Source: Oscillospiraceae bacterium
GTDB lineage: Bacteria; Bacillota; Clostridia; Oscillospirales; Oscillospiraceae
Length of the DNA stretch: 53,639 nt
Assembly (NCBI GenBank): GCA_017437095.1
Contig: JAFSBW010000027.1
Span: 1 to 53,639, forward strand
Direction: 5' to 3'
A program made the position numbers and the translations under genes. Below the pieces are notes generated by a model that did no database searches, was not told the DNA's origin, and saw only the letters and a program-made list of their open reading frames with translations. Shown here one piece after another: positions 23,065-30,707 of this stretch (positions within the stretch are counted from its first letter, which is position 1; each line of letters opens with the position of its first letter).

Positions 23065-23143
23065 ACTATGGCCTGCGTGCGCAGGCATATCCTTGCTCCC
23101 GGCGCGTCCGGGGGCCAAAAGTCCAAAAGGAGGTGCAATCAAC

Positions 23144-23440
23144 ATGGCTAAGATCACCGGTAAGTATGAGGTGCTCTACATCATCGACCCCGCTCAGGGC
23201 GAGGAGGGCATCGCAGCACTTGTGGAAAAGTTCAAGGCAATGGTGGAGGCGGAGGGTACCCTCTCCAACATCGATGAGTGGGGCAAGCGTCGGCTGGCCT
23301 ACCCCATCAACGACCTGGCCGAAGGCTACTACGTTCTCATGAACTTCGAAAGCAAGCCCGAGTTCCCTGCTGAGCTGGAGCGTGTTATGAAGATCACTGA
23401 AGGCGTTATGCGTTGCCTGACCACCGTCGTGGCTGAGTAA
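23144..23440 (+). CDS. rpsF: 30S ribosomal protein bS6
   Basis: bS6 binds the central domain of 16S rRNA together with bS18. The 98-residue product has the ferredoxin-like pattern KYEVLYIIDP, WGKRRLAYPINDLAEGYYVLMNFE and ERVMKITEGVMRCLT. ATG 23144 follows AAGGAGG by 10 bases; the longer open frame starts inside the promoter leader. It is first gene of the conserved rpsF-ssb-rpsR operon, with 12 bases before ssb. Confidence 0.97.
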   Translation: MAKITGKYEVLYIIDPAQGEEGIAALVEKFKAMVEAEGTLSNIDEWGKRRLAYPINDLAEGYYVLMNFESKPEFPAELERVMKITEGVMRCLTTVVAE

Positions 23441-23452
23441 GGAGGAAATCCA

Positions 23453-23959
23453 ATGCTGAACCACATCACCATCATGGGTCGCCTGACCCGTGATCCCGAG
23501 CTTCGCCGTACCAGCAGCGGTATCGCTGTTGCCAGCTTCACCCTGGCTGTGGACCGTGATTTCGGTTCCAGAGAGGGCGGCGAGCGGGAAACTGACTTCA
23601 TTGACTGTGTTGCCTGGCGGCAGACCGGAGAGTTCGTCTCCAAGTACTTCGCCAAGGGCCGCATGGCAGTGGTGTCCGGCCGGCTGCAGATCCGCAACTG
23701 GACCGACAAAGAGGGCAACAAGCGCCGCACCGCTGAGGTAGTAGCAGACAATGTCTACTTCGGCGACAGCAAGCGGGACGACCAGGGAAGCAATGCCTCC
23801 TACGGTGGCAACACCTACGGCGGTAATTCCTATGGCAATTCCTACGGCGGCAATAGCTACGGCAACTCCGGCAGCAACTACGGCGGCTACAGCGCCCCTG
23901 CTGCTCCCGCATCCGATTTCGCGATGCTGGAAGACGATGATGCCCAGCTGCCCTTCTAA
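23453..23959 (+). CDS. ssb: Single-stranded DNA-binding protein
   Basis: SSB coats single-stranded DNA at forks and recruits repair and replication proteins through its C-terminal tip. Residues 1 to about 108 are the OB fold (MLNHITIMGRLTRDPELR, TDFIDCVAWRQTGEFVSKYFAKG). A linker of about 45 residues follows that is unusually regular, with Gly/Asn/Tyr/Ser repeats of the type YGGN-SYGN. The tip is acidic and canonical, DDDAQLPF. GGAGG precedes ATG 23453. The low-complexity linker is the fast-evolving part and could favour condensate-like behaviour, as proposed for other SSBs. Confidence 0.97.
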   Translation: MLNHITIMGRLTRDPELRRTSSGIAVASFTLAVDRDFGSREGGERETDFIDCVAWRQTGEFVSKYFAKGRMAVVSGRLQIRNWTDKEGNKRRTAEVVADNVYFGDSKRDDQGSNASYGGNTYGGNSYGNSYGGNSYGNSGSNYGGYSAPAAPASDFAMLEDDDAQLPF

Positions 23960-23999
23960 TGAATGAACTTTTCTACAATTCTTACAAGGAGGCAAAACC

Positions 24000-24236
24000 A
24001 TGGCTAACGAACAGCGTGTTCGTCCCCGCAAGCGCAAGAAGGTATGCGCTTTCTGCGTGGACAAGGTGAACAGCATCGATTACAAGGACACCGCTAAGCT
24101 CCGCCGTTACCTGTCCGAGCGCGGCAAGATCCTGCCCCGCCGTACCACCGGTACCTGCGCAGCTCACCAGCGTGACCTGACCGGCGCTATCAAGCGCGCC
24201 CGCCAGATCGCTCTGCTGCCCTACGTTGCTGACTAA
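24000..24236 (+). CDS. rpsR: 30S ribosomal protein bS18
   Basis: A 78-residue protein that pairs with bS6 in the small subunit. Sequence landmarks are [38 protein letters not shown] and [21 protein letters not shown]. The Cys-x2-Cys pair plus the later Cys and His indicate the zinc-binding form. AAGGAGG lies 8 bases before ATG 24000. rplI, which often follows in other Firmicutes, is absent; a small inverted-repeat element comes next instead. Confidence 0.97.
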   Translation: MANEQRVRPRKRKKVCAFCVDKVNSIDYKDTAKLRRYLSERGKILPRRTTGTCAAHQRDLTGAIKRARQIALLPYVAD

Positions 24237-24249
24237 TTGCAAAATATCT

Positions 24250-24400
24250 GGGGGTGTCTCAAAATGAAAGAGACACCCCCAAAAAATTATATCCGATTTT
24301 TTACCCTAGGGGGCGGCCTGTGTGCCGCCCCAAATTTGTATTATTTTTTCTCGGAATGGCACATAGGTCATTCCCTACATATGCGTTTTAAGACAGCCCC
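24250..24400. mobile_element. Candidate MITE (non-autonomous element) of 151 bp
   Basis: The ends are imperfect inverted repeats: GGGGGTGTCTCAAAA (24250-24264) and, read on the minus strand, GGGGCTGTCTTAAAA (24400-24386), 13 of 15 matching. Similar GGGG(C)TGTCTCAAAA ends are familiar from Clostridia transposons. Inside are three hairpins (24250-24280; GGGGCGGC/GCCGCCCC at 24310-24331; GGAATG/CATTCC at 24353-24374) and no gene. The first two stems can also end transcription of rpsF-ssb-rpsR. I saw no clear target-site duplication. Confidence 0.45.
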
Positions 24401-24405
24401 GTTTT

Positions 24406-24813
24406 TTATTTTTTCTTTGGGCAGTGCATAAGGGTCGTCATCAGTATGCAGGCCCAGGCAAAAAGGCTTACCACCCAAAACCGGCTGCAAACCATAGGCG
24501 CGGAAGCAATGATCAGCAGGGCGTACAGAAGATCCCCCGCTCCCTGGGATAAGCCTGTGGATAAAAAGTTGGCGATCAGCAGCAAAAAGGTTGCCCCCAG
24601 GCTGGCGGCGCTGATATAGCGCAGCAGCAAAACCTGGGCCCGGTCCCCCTGAGAAATGCCCCGGTACAGCAGCAGCGCCGGCGGCACAAAAAAGGCGGCA
24701 GCCAGGCAGATCATAACGATCTTCAGACCCAGGCTCCCCGGCTCTACCGAGCCAAGAACGGCCGTGGCCAAAAACAGAATGCCCCAGGCAATATACAAAG
24801 GCGTTTTTTTCAT
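24406..24813 (-). CDS. Small four-helix membrane protein, unknown function
   Basis: A 135-residue protein with four hydrophobic segments at about residues 7-25, 31-51, 63-85 and 92-127, short charged loops and a Lys-rich end (CPKKK). I do not recognise a family. It starts MKKTPLYIAWGILFL, with AGGAGT before ATG 24813 and a good promoter upstream. Its stop codon is only six bases from the outer end of the candidate MITE, so the 3' end may have been reshaped by that insertion. Confidence 0.75.
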   Translation of the reverse strand: MKKTPLYIAWGILFLATAVLGSVEPGSLGLKIVMICLAAAFFVPPALLLYRGISQGDRAQVLLLRYISAASLGATFLLLIANFLSTGLSQGAGDLLYALLIIASAPMVCSRFWVVSLFAWACILMTTLMHCPKKK

Positions 24814-24843
24814 AACATACTCCTAAAAACTGTAGATAGCTGT

Positions 24844-24872
24844 ATTGTAGCGCATTTTCGCCCTGCTGGCAA
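24844..24872 (-). promoter_or_regulatory. Promoter of the small membrane protein gene
   Basis: On the minus strand TTGCCA (24872-24867), 17 bases, TACAAT (24849-24844). It lies back to back with the nrdR promoter, the two -35 boxes only 12 bases apart. Confidence 0.75.
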
Positions 24873-24884
24873 GGGAAAAAATGC

Positions 24885-24913
24885 TGGACAGTATTGGTTG
24901 ATTCTGTTATAAT
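24885..24913 (+). promoter_or_regulatory. Promoter of nrdR
   Basis: TGGACA (24885-24890), 17 bases, TATAAT (24908-24913), about 35 bases before ATG 24949. Confidence 0.8.
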
Positions 24914-24948
24914 ATAGGGTAGAATATATGTAAGGGGGCAGATTTGCC

Positions 24949-25410
24949 ATGAAATGTCCGTTTTGCGGCGATCAAGAAAGCAAAGTTGTAGATTCCCGAC
25001 ACTCTGAGGATGGCCTGAGCATTCGCCGCCGCCGGGAGTGCCTTGCCTGCCAAAGGCGGTTTACTACCTACGAGATCGTAGAAAGTCTGCCCATTATCGT
25101 GGTCAAGCGGGATGGCTCCCGCCAGGCCTTCGACCGCAACAAGATCATCAACTCTATGATGCACGCTTTCGACAAGCGGGAGGTCGCCGTTGCGGATCTT
25201 GACCGCATCGCTACCGAGATCGAGCAGACCATCCAGAACACCCTGGAGCGGGAAGTCAGCACCGATAAGATCGGCCAGATGGTCATGGAGCGGCTGAAGC
25301 CCCTGGATGAGGTTGCCTATATCCGTTTTGCCTCCGTATACCGCCGTTTCCAGGATGTTAGCAGCTTTATCCACGAGATCAACAAGTTCCTGGAGGAAAA
25401 TAAGGAGTAA
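24949..25410 (+). CDS. nrdR: Transcriptional repressor NrdR
   Basis: NrdR senses ATP/dATP and represses ribonucleotide reductase operons. The 153-residue product has an N-terminal zinc ribbon (CPFCGDQESKVVDSR and CLACQRRFTTYE) and then an ATP-cone domain (VKRDGSRQAFDRNKI, through DEVAYIRFASVYRRF). Length and order are canonical. No nrd gene is in this window, so it acts in trans. The next gene's ribosome site overlaps its end (AAGGAGTAA). Confidence 0.97.
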   Translation: MKCPFCGDQESKVVDSRHSEDGLSIRRRRECLACQRRFTTYEIVESLPIIVVKRDGSRQAFDRNKIINSMMHAFDKREVAVADLDRIATEIEQTIQNTLEREVSTDKIGQMVMERLKPLDEVAYIRFASVYRRFQDVSSFIHEINKFLEENKE

Positions 25411-25413
25411 CCC

Positions 25414-25983
25414 ATGGGATTCGATTCTGTTACTAAATTTTTGGACGATTTTGATATCTCCAAGCTCTTGCCTGACCTGGGCTCTATGCTGGGCAAGGTA
25501 GACCTGGTGCTGCGCATCGGTGTTCTGCTGGCGCCGCTGGTGATCCTGGCCCTGGGCCTGCTGTATTTCCTTACCCCCGCCAAGGAAGCCAACCACCATT
25601 TTGGCTACCGTTTCTACTGGGGCATGAGCAGCATCGATTGCTGGCGCTTTACCCAGAAGCTGGCCGGCGCGGTTTGGAGCATTTTGGGCTTTGTTATGCT
25701 GCTGGTCATGGCGCTGCTTTGCAGCAGCTTTAAGGGCATGGAAGCCATGGCTATGGTAGAGCGGGCGGTAAAGTACCTGTTCGCGGAGCTGATCATCATC
25801 GCTGTCAGCTGCATCGCCATTGATGTGGTGGTCATGGTCTTCTATGACAGCAAGGGCGTGCGCCGCAGCCAAAAGCCCCCCAAGCCCCAGCAGCTGGACG
25901 AGGAATATTTCGACGAAGGGGAATTCGACGAGGATTTCGATAACGACGAAGGCCCTACCAACGGCTACTACTACGCAGACTGA
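25414..25983 (+). CDS. Membrane protein with SdpI/YhfL-like segment and acidic tail
   Basis: A 189-residue protein directly after nrdR (3-base gap) and probably co-transcribed with it. It has three or four membrane segments: LVLRIGVLLAPLVILALGLLYFL, a central ILGFVMLLVMALL and LFAELIIIAVSCIAIDVVVMVF. The loop FGYRFYWGMSSIDCWRFTQKLAG resembles the GYRT-x-MS-x-E-x-W motif of SdpI-type immunity/signalling proteins, which is suggestive but not firm. The last about 35 residues are strongly acidic (DEEYFDEGEFDEDFDNDEG). Function unknown. A terminator follows. Confidence 0.7.
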   Translation: MGFDSVTKFLDDFDISKLLPDLGSMLGKVDLVLRIGVLLAPLVILALGLLYFLTPAKEANHHFGYRFYWGMSSIDCWRFTQKLAGAVWSILGFVMLLVMALLCSSFKGMEAMAMVERAVKYLFAELIIIAVSCIAIDVVVMVFYDSKGVRRSQKPPKPQQLDEEYFDEGEFDEDFDNDEGPTNGYYYAD

Positions 25984-25994
25984 ATAACCCCTCT

Positions 25995-26022
25995 GGGAGC
26001 GCCCAGCGCTCCCGGATTTTTT
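25995..26022 (+). terminator. Terminator of the nrdR unit
   Basis: GGGAGCG (25995-26001) and CGCTCCC (26007-26013) around CCCAG, then GGATTTTTTC. Confidence 0.88.
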
Positions 26023-26023
26023 C

Positions 26024-26080
26024 TTGACAAATACCCATAGGCATATTATACTGTAAATGCGTTTATATAAACAAGTTTAT
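26024..26080 (+). promoter_or_regulatory. Promoter and overlapping palindromic operators of the TetR-ABC operon
   Basis: TTGACA (26024-26029), 17 bases, TATACT (26047-26052). Downstream lie two overlapping perfect palindromes sharing ATAAAC: GTTTATATAAAC (26061-26072) and ATAAAC-AA-GTTTAT (26067-26080). They cover the start of the transcript just before AAGGAGG, the expected place for autorepression by the TetR protein. Confidence 0.78.
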
Positions 26081-26094
26081 TGTAAGGAGGGCCT

Positions 26095-26661
26095 ATGGGA
26101 AGAAAAACTGCGCTATCGCCCCAGCAGCTGCTGGATGCCGGGCTGGATATCATCATCCGCCAGGGCTACGCCGCTGTGAATATCAAAACCGTGGCCCAGG
26201 CTGCCGGCTGCTCTACCCAGCCCATCGTATGGGCCTTTGGCAATATTGAAGGCTACCGCGCCGCTCTGCGCCGCCATGCCATCGCCTATGCCCAGGCTAA
26301 GACCCAGGGCCAATCTCCCGCCGATGCCCACGCCAACGCAGGCTACGCCTATATCGATATGGCCATCGAAGCCCCAAATTTGATCCGCTACCTCCGCTCC
26401 GACGAGCGATCCCTGCGGCAAAGCGGCGGCATTGCCATGATCTTCGATGCGGCCATAACCCTGGAGCGGCGGAAATTCTGGGAGCAGACCCTGGAGGTCA
26501 CAGCGGAGGAAGCCCAAAAATTTGTGGATTTCTGCGTGGTGTATACCGAGGGCATCGTATCCATGCTTCTGAGCGGAGTGCTGCAGCCGGACAAAGAAAA
26601 TGCCTACCGCCTGCTCCGTGAGGGCGGCGAAGCCTACGCAATGTATCTTAAGAAAGGATGA
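26095..26661 (+). CDS. TetR/AcrR-family transcriptional regulator
   Basis: A 188-residue repressor. The N-terminal helix-turn-helix is LLDAGLDIIIRQGYAAVNIKTVAQAAGCSTQPIVWAFGNIEGYRAAL, the standard TetR layout, and the rest is a helical ligand-binding domain. It heads a three-gene operon with an ABC-2 exporter, so it likely senses the exported compound or a related stress. AAGGAGG ends 4 bases before ATG 26095. Its TGA overlaps the region of the ATPase ribosome site (GAAAGGA). Confidence 0.9.
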   Translation: MGRKTALSPQQLLDAGLDIIIRQGYAAVNIKTVAQAAGCSTQPIVWAFGNIEGYRAALRRHAIAYAQAKTQGQSPADAHANAGYAYIDMAIEAPNLIRYLRSDERSLRQSGGIAMIFDAAITLERRKFWEQTLEVTAEEAQKFVDFCVVYTEGIVSMLLSGVLQPDKENAYRLLREGGEAYAMYLKKG

Positions 26662-26666
26662 TCGTT

Positions 26667-27581
26667 ATGGAAACTGTCATTCAAATCGACAATTTGAATA
26701 AATCCTTCGGCAGCGTTCATGCTGTGCAGGATCTCAGCTTTCGGGTAAAGCGGGGAGAGCTGTTCGCCTTTTTGGGGGTAAACGGCGCGGGAAAAAGCAC
26801 AACTATCTCCATCCTCTGCGGCCAATTGGCCAAGGACAGCGGGACGGTCACCGTCTGCGGCCAGCAGATCCAGGGCCGCTCTGCCCATATCGCCCAGCGG
26901 CTGGGTGTGGTGTTCCAAAACAGCGTGCTGGATAAGGATCTTACCGTGCTGGACAACCTGAAAAGCCGGGCCGCCCTTTATGGCATTTGCGGCAGCGCTT
27001 TCAAAGAACGGCTTGCCGAGCTTGCAAAGCTCCTGGATTTTGAAGACCTGCTGGGCCGCACCCTGGGCAAGCTTTCCGGCGGCCAGCGCCGGCGCATCGA
27101 CATTGCCCGGGCGCTGCTGCACAAGCCGGAAATTTTGATCCTGGACGAGCCTACCACCGGCCTGGACCCCCAAACCCGCCACCTGCTGTGGCAGGTGATC
27201 GAGGATCTGCGGAAAAAGGAGAACATGACCGTTTTCCTCACTACCCACTATATGGAAGAAGCAGCGGATGCAGACTTCGTAGTGATCCTGGATTCCGGCC
27301 GCATCGCCGCTGAGGGCACGCCCCTTACCCTGAAAAACACCTACACCGGGGATTTTATCACCCTCTACGGCCTTACAGAAGCCGAACTGGAACAGCTGGG
27401 CATGGAGTATGAAGCCATTCCCGGCGGTGTCCGGGTATCGGTAAAAGATACCGCCCAGGCCACCGCCCTGATCGTCAGCAAGCCCCAGCTGTTCCGGGAC
27501 TATGAGATCACTAAGGGCAAAATGGACGATGTTTTCCTGGCCGTTACCGGCAAAAAGCTCACAGGAGGTGCCCAGAAATGA
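26667..27581 (+). CDS. ABC-2 type exporter ATP-binding protein (drug-resistance type)
   Basis: A 304-residue ATPase with Walker A GVNGAGKST, signature KLSGGQRRR, Walker B ILILDEPTTGLDP and H-loop TTHYMEEA, followed by an accessory domain of about 80 residues typical of daunorubicin-type exporters (DrrA/CcmA). ATG 26667 is preferred: GAAAGGA ends 8 bases before it, while the ATG at 26658 overlaps that site. Its stop overlaps the permease start (ATGA). The substrate is unknown. Confidence 0.93.
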   Translation: METVIQIDNLNKSFGSVHAVQDLSFRVKRGELFAFLGVNGAGKSTTISILCGQLAKDSGTVTVCGQQIQGRSAHIAQRLGVVFQNSVLDKDLTVLDNLKSRAALYGICGSAFKERLAELAKLLDFEDLLGRTLGKLSGGQRRRIDIARALLHKPEILILDEPTTGLDPQTRHLLWQVIEDLRKKENMTVFLTTHYMEEAADADFVVILDSGRIAAEGTPLTLKNTYTGDFITLYGLTEAELEQLGMEYEAIPGGVRVSVKDTAQATALIVSKPQLFRDYEITKGKMDDVFLAVTGKKLTGGAQK

Positions 27582-28471
27582 CCCAGCTTAGAAGCCTCAT
27601 CTACCGCAACTGCAAGCTTTTCTTTAAGGACAAGGGGCTTTTCTTTACCTCCTTGATCACCCCGCTGATCCTGCTGGTGCTGTACGCTACCTTCCTGGCC
27701 AATGTGTACCGGGATAGCTTTGTTTCCGCTTTGGGGGAATTTACCGCTATCGACCCCAGCATTATCGATGCCGTGGTAGCCGGACAGCTGTTTTCCTCTT
27801 TGATGGCAGTCAGCTGCGTTACCGTTTCCTTCTGCTCCAATATGCTCATGGTGCAAGATAAGATCACCGGGGCGAAAAACGACCTGAACATGACCCCCGT
27901 GAAGCCCTCTACCCTCTCCCTGAGCTACTACGCAGCCACCCTGATCTCTACGCTGCTGGTCTGCCTGGTAGCAAGCCTTGCCTGCTTTGCCTATGTAGCA
28001 AAAGCCGGCTGGTACATGAGCGCCGGGGATGTGGCTATGATCTTTTTGGATATTTTCCTGCTGGTCATGTTCGGCACGGCGCTGAGCAGCATTATCAACC
28101 TTTTCCTCTCCACCCAGGGGCAGATCTCCGCGGTGGGCAGCATCATTTCCTCGGTTTACGGCTTTATCTGCGGCGCGTATATGCCCATCAGCCAGTTTGG
28201 CAAGGGGCTACAGACCGTCCTTTCCTTCCTGCCCGGCACCTACGCCACCTCTTTGATGCGCAGCCATTGCCTGGGGGGCGTGCTGGCGGAGATGGAGCGC
28301 ATCGGCTTCCCGGAAGCAGCGCTCACCGGCATCCGGGACAGTATCGACTGCAATATCTACTTTTTCGGTAATCTGGTCAGCGACGGCGCCAAGCTCTTGG
28401 TGCTAACCGTCACAGTTGCCCTGCTCATGGGCGTGTACATCCTGCTGACCATCCTGCGCAAGAATAAGTAA
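27578..28471 (+). CDS. ABC-2 type permease
   Basis: A 297-residue membrane partner of the preceding ATPase, translationally coupled through ATGA at 27578. It has the ABC-2 layout of six hydrophobic segments, starting with LFFTSLITPLILLVLYATFLANVY, an extracytoplasmic loop, and ending LLVLTVTVALLMGVYILLTIL. PGTYATSLMR in the second half is a common ABC-2 element. A bidirectional terminator separates it from glgB, which converges from the right. Confidence 0.9.
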   Translation: MTQLRSLIYRNCKLFFKDKGLFFTSLITPLILLVLYATFLANVYRDSFVSALGEFTAIDPSIIDAVVAGQLFSSLMAVSCVTVSFCSNMLMVQDKITGAKNDLNMTPVKPSTLSLSYYAATLISTLLVCLVASLACFAYVAKAGWYMSAGDVAMIFLDIFLLVMFGTALSSIINLFLSTQGQISAVGSIISSVYGFICGAYMPISQFGKGLQTVLSFLPGTYATSLMRSHCLGGVLAEMERIGFPEAALTGIRDSIDCNIYFFGNLVSDGAKLLVLTVTVALLMGVYILLTILRKNK

Positions 28472-28480
28472 TAGAAAGCA

Positions 28481-28508
28481 AAAAACCGGCACTTTCGTGC
28501 CGGTTTTT
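28481..28508. terminator. Bidirectional terminator between the ABC operon and glgB
   Basis: AAAAACCGGCAC (28481-28492) and GTGCCGGTTTTT (28497-28508) around TTTC; U-runs are available on both strands for the two convergent genes. Confidence 0.93.
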
Positions 28509-28519
28509 CTTTTTATCGC

Positions 28520-30502
28520 TTATTTCTTTACCAGCACCATTGCGGTACGGGCGGGCAGGTACACTTTAAAGCCCAGGCGGCCGTCGGGCTGAACCTTTGC
28601 GGTATAGGTTTCGTGGTGGATGCGGCCAAAGCCGCCGTAGGCAAAGTCGTCGGTGGACATGACAACCTTGTAATCCCCTTCCTCCGCCACGGGGATCTGG
28701 TAGCCCTCGAAGGACTGGGTAGGATGCAGGTTGTACACAAACAGCGCCTTGCCCTTGGTATAGGCCATCACCTTATCCCCATTGTGTACCAGCAGCTGCT
28801 TATCGTGGCCGGAAACTACCCGGTATTTCTTTACCATGGCGATCATAGCCTTTTCAAAATCGTCCAGGTAGTGATACCGCAGATCCCGGTTCATAGCCAG
28901 GCTCCACTGGCGGCGGCAATAATGGTAGCTCCAGCCGTTGCCCTCCCGGGGGAAATCGATCCATTCCGGGTGGCCAAACTCGTTGCCCATAAAGGTCAGG
29001 TAGCCCTCGCCGCCCAGGGTCAGGGTGACCAGGCGGATGATCTTGTGCAGGGCCATGCCCCGGTCGATCACCAGGCTCTGGCTACCCTTGTTCATGGCGG
29101 TGTACATCTCGCTGTCGCACAGGCGGAACATGATGGTCTTATCGCCTACCAAAGCCTGGTCGTGGCTTTCGCAGTAGCCGATCACCTTTTCCTTAGGCCG
29201 GCGGCCTGCCAGCTCGTAGTAGATATGGTTCAGATCCCAATGCTCGTCGGATACTTCCTTGAGCAGCTTGATCCACATATCCGGCTCGCCCATGGCCAGG
29301 CGATAGTCAAAGCCGATGCCGCCGTCCTTAATGGGCAGGGCCAGGCCGGGCAGAGCGGAGGTATCCTCGGCGATGGTAATGGCATGGGGGTTTACCTGGC
29401 GGATCAGCTCGTTGGCCAGCTGCAGGTAGGTAACGGCCTCGGTATCCGTATTCATGGAGAAATACTTGCCGTAGTCGGTAAAAGCGGTTCCCAGGCCATG
29501 GTCGTGGTAGAGCATGGAGGTAACGCCGTCAAAGCGGAAGCCGTCAAAATGGAACTGGGTCTGCCAGTACTTCAGGTTGGACAGCAGGAAGTGGATCACT
29601 TCGTTCTTATTATAGTTGAAGCACTTGGTGCCCCAGGCGCTGTGGTTGCCCTTAGGCCCTTCATGGAAGAACTGGTAGGGCGTGCCGTCAAATTCGTTGA
29701 TGCCTTCCCGGGTATTGATACAGGCGTGGGAATGCACCACATCCAGCAGCACAGCGATGCCCATCTCGTGGGCGGTGTTGATCAGGCGCTTCAAATCCTC
29801 CGGAGTGCCGAAACGGGAGGAAGCAGCAAAGAGGTTGGTAACCTGGTAGCCAAAGCTGGCGTAGTAGGGATGCTCCATAATGGCCATGATCTGGATGGTA
29901 TTGTAGCCCAGCATCTTCACCCGGGGCAGAATATTCACCCGGAACTCTTCATAAGAGCCTACCTTACCCTCTTCCTGGGCCATGCCGATGTGGCACTCGT
30001 AGATATACAGCGTCTTGGCGCTCTTAAAGCCCTCGTCCGTCCAGGGGAACTCCTCCTGGGGGCAATGGATAGCGGCGTTCCACTCGTTGGTAACCGGGTT
30101 TTGCACCACATAGTTGGCATAAGTAGGGATCCTGTCCAGCTCGCGGCCGCCGTTTACTACGATGGCCATAACCTGCTGGCCCTGCTTCAGGGCGTTTTTG
30201 CCCCGCAGCTTTACCTCGAAAACGCCGCCGGGCAGCTTTTTCATAGGATGCTTATGCCGGTCCCAGCCGCAGAATTCGCCGGTAAAATACATAGCCTCCG
30301 CGCCGGGGGCCCATTCCCGGTATACCCAGCCGGTAGCAGTGCGGTGGATGCCGAAATACAGGTAGCCGTTGGCAAAATCCGCCAGAGTACCGCCGTCGGG
30401 CAGCAGCTCCTGCTTTTTGCGGTTATAGTTTTCCATACGAAGCTCCAGATCTTTTTTATGGGGAGCCAGGTATTTGTCAATGCTCAAAATTTTCAGTGCC
30501 AT
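28520..30502 (-). CDS. glgB: 1,4-alpha-glucan (glycogen) branching enzyme, GH13_8-like
   Basis: GlgB cuts alpha-1,4 glucan chains and rejoins them as alpha-1,6 branches. The 660-residue protein has an N-terminal CBM48 domain (TGWVYREWAPGAEAMYFTGEFCGWD), a GH13 barrel and a C-terminal all-beta domain. Catalytic residues by position are Asp325 (GFRFDGVTS), Glu379 (TIAEDTS) and Asp448 (ESHDQ). Segments such as DGVTSMLYHDHG, GFDYRLAMGEPD and MGNEFGHPEWIDFPREGNG are very close to human GBE1 and plant enzymes, the GH13 subfamily 8 type, unlike the usual bacterial subfamily 9. No other glycogen gene is nearby. Its own promoter lies upstream. Confidence 0.95.
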   Translation of the reverse strand: MALKILSIDKYLAPHKKDLELRMENYNRKKQELLPDGGTLADFANGYLYFGIHRTATGWVYREWAPGAEAMYFTGEFCGWDRHKHPMKKLPGGVFEVKLRGKNALKQGQQVMAIVVNGGRELDRIPTYANYVVQNPVTNEWNAAIHCPQEEFPWTDEGFKSAKTLYIYECHIGMAQEEGKVGSYEEFRVNILPRVKMLGYNTIQIMAIMEHPYYASFGYQVTNLFAASSRFGTPEDLKRLINTAHEMGIAVLLDVVHSHACINTREGINEFDGTPYQFFHEGPKGNHSAWGTKCFNYNKNEVIHFLLSNLKYWQTQFHFDGFRFDGVTSMLYHDHGLGTAFTDYGKYFSMNTDTEAVTYLQLANELIRQVNPHAITIAEDTSALPGLALPIKDGGIGFDYRLAMGEPDMWIKLLKEVSDEHWDLNHIYYELAGRRPKEKVIGYCESHDQALVGDKTIMFRLCDSEMYTAMNKGSQSLVIDRGMALHKIIRLVTLTLGGEGYLTFMGNEFGHPEWIDFPREGNGWSYHYCRRQWSLAMNRDLRYHYLDDFEKAMIAMVKKYRVVSGHDKQLLVHNGDKVMAYTKGKALFVYNLHPTQSFEGYQIPVAEEGDYKVVMSTDDFAYGGFGRIHHETYTAKVQPDGRLGFKVYLPARTAMVLVKK

Positions 30503-30561
30503 ATGTATCCCATCCTTTCGTGCAATACAAGCTATGAAGCCGCAAGGGTGTCCTACCTATT

Positions 30562-30590
30562 ATTTTACCCTCTGCAGCCGCTTTCGTCAA
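30562..30590 (-). promoter_or_regulatory. Promoter of glgB
   Basis: On the minus strand TTGACG (30590-30585), 17 bases, TAAAAT (30567-30562), giving a leader of about 50 bases. Confidence 0.8.
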
Positions 30591-30633
30591 CCAAAGCCCG
30601 CTGGGAAAACTCCACAAATTTTCCTGCAGGGTC

Positions 30634-30663
30634 TTGCCAAATCCCACAATGCTTTGTTATAAT
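30634..30663 (+). promoter_or_regulatory. Promoter of the 77-residue protein gene
   Basis: TTGCCA (30634-30639), 18 bases, perfect TATAAT (30658-30663). An optimal AGGAGG ribosome site follows, suggesting high expression. Confidence 0.8.
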
Positions 30664-30707
30664 AAAAGCGCTGATAGCAACCCATTCCATTTCTAGGAGG
30701 AAAAACC

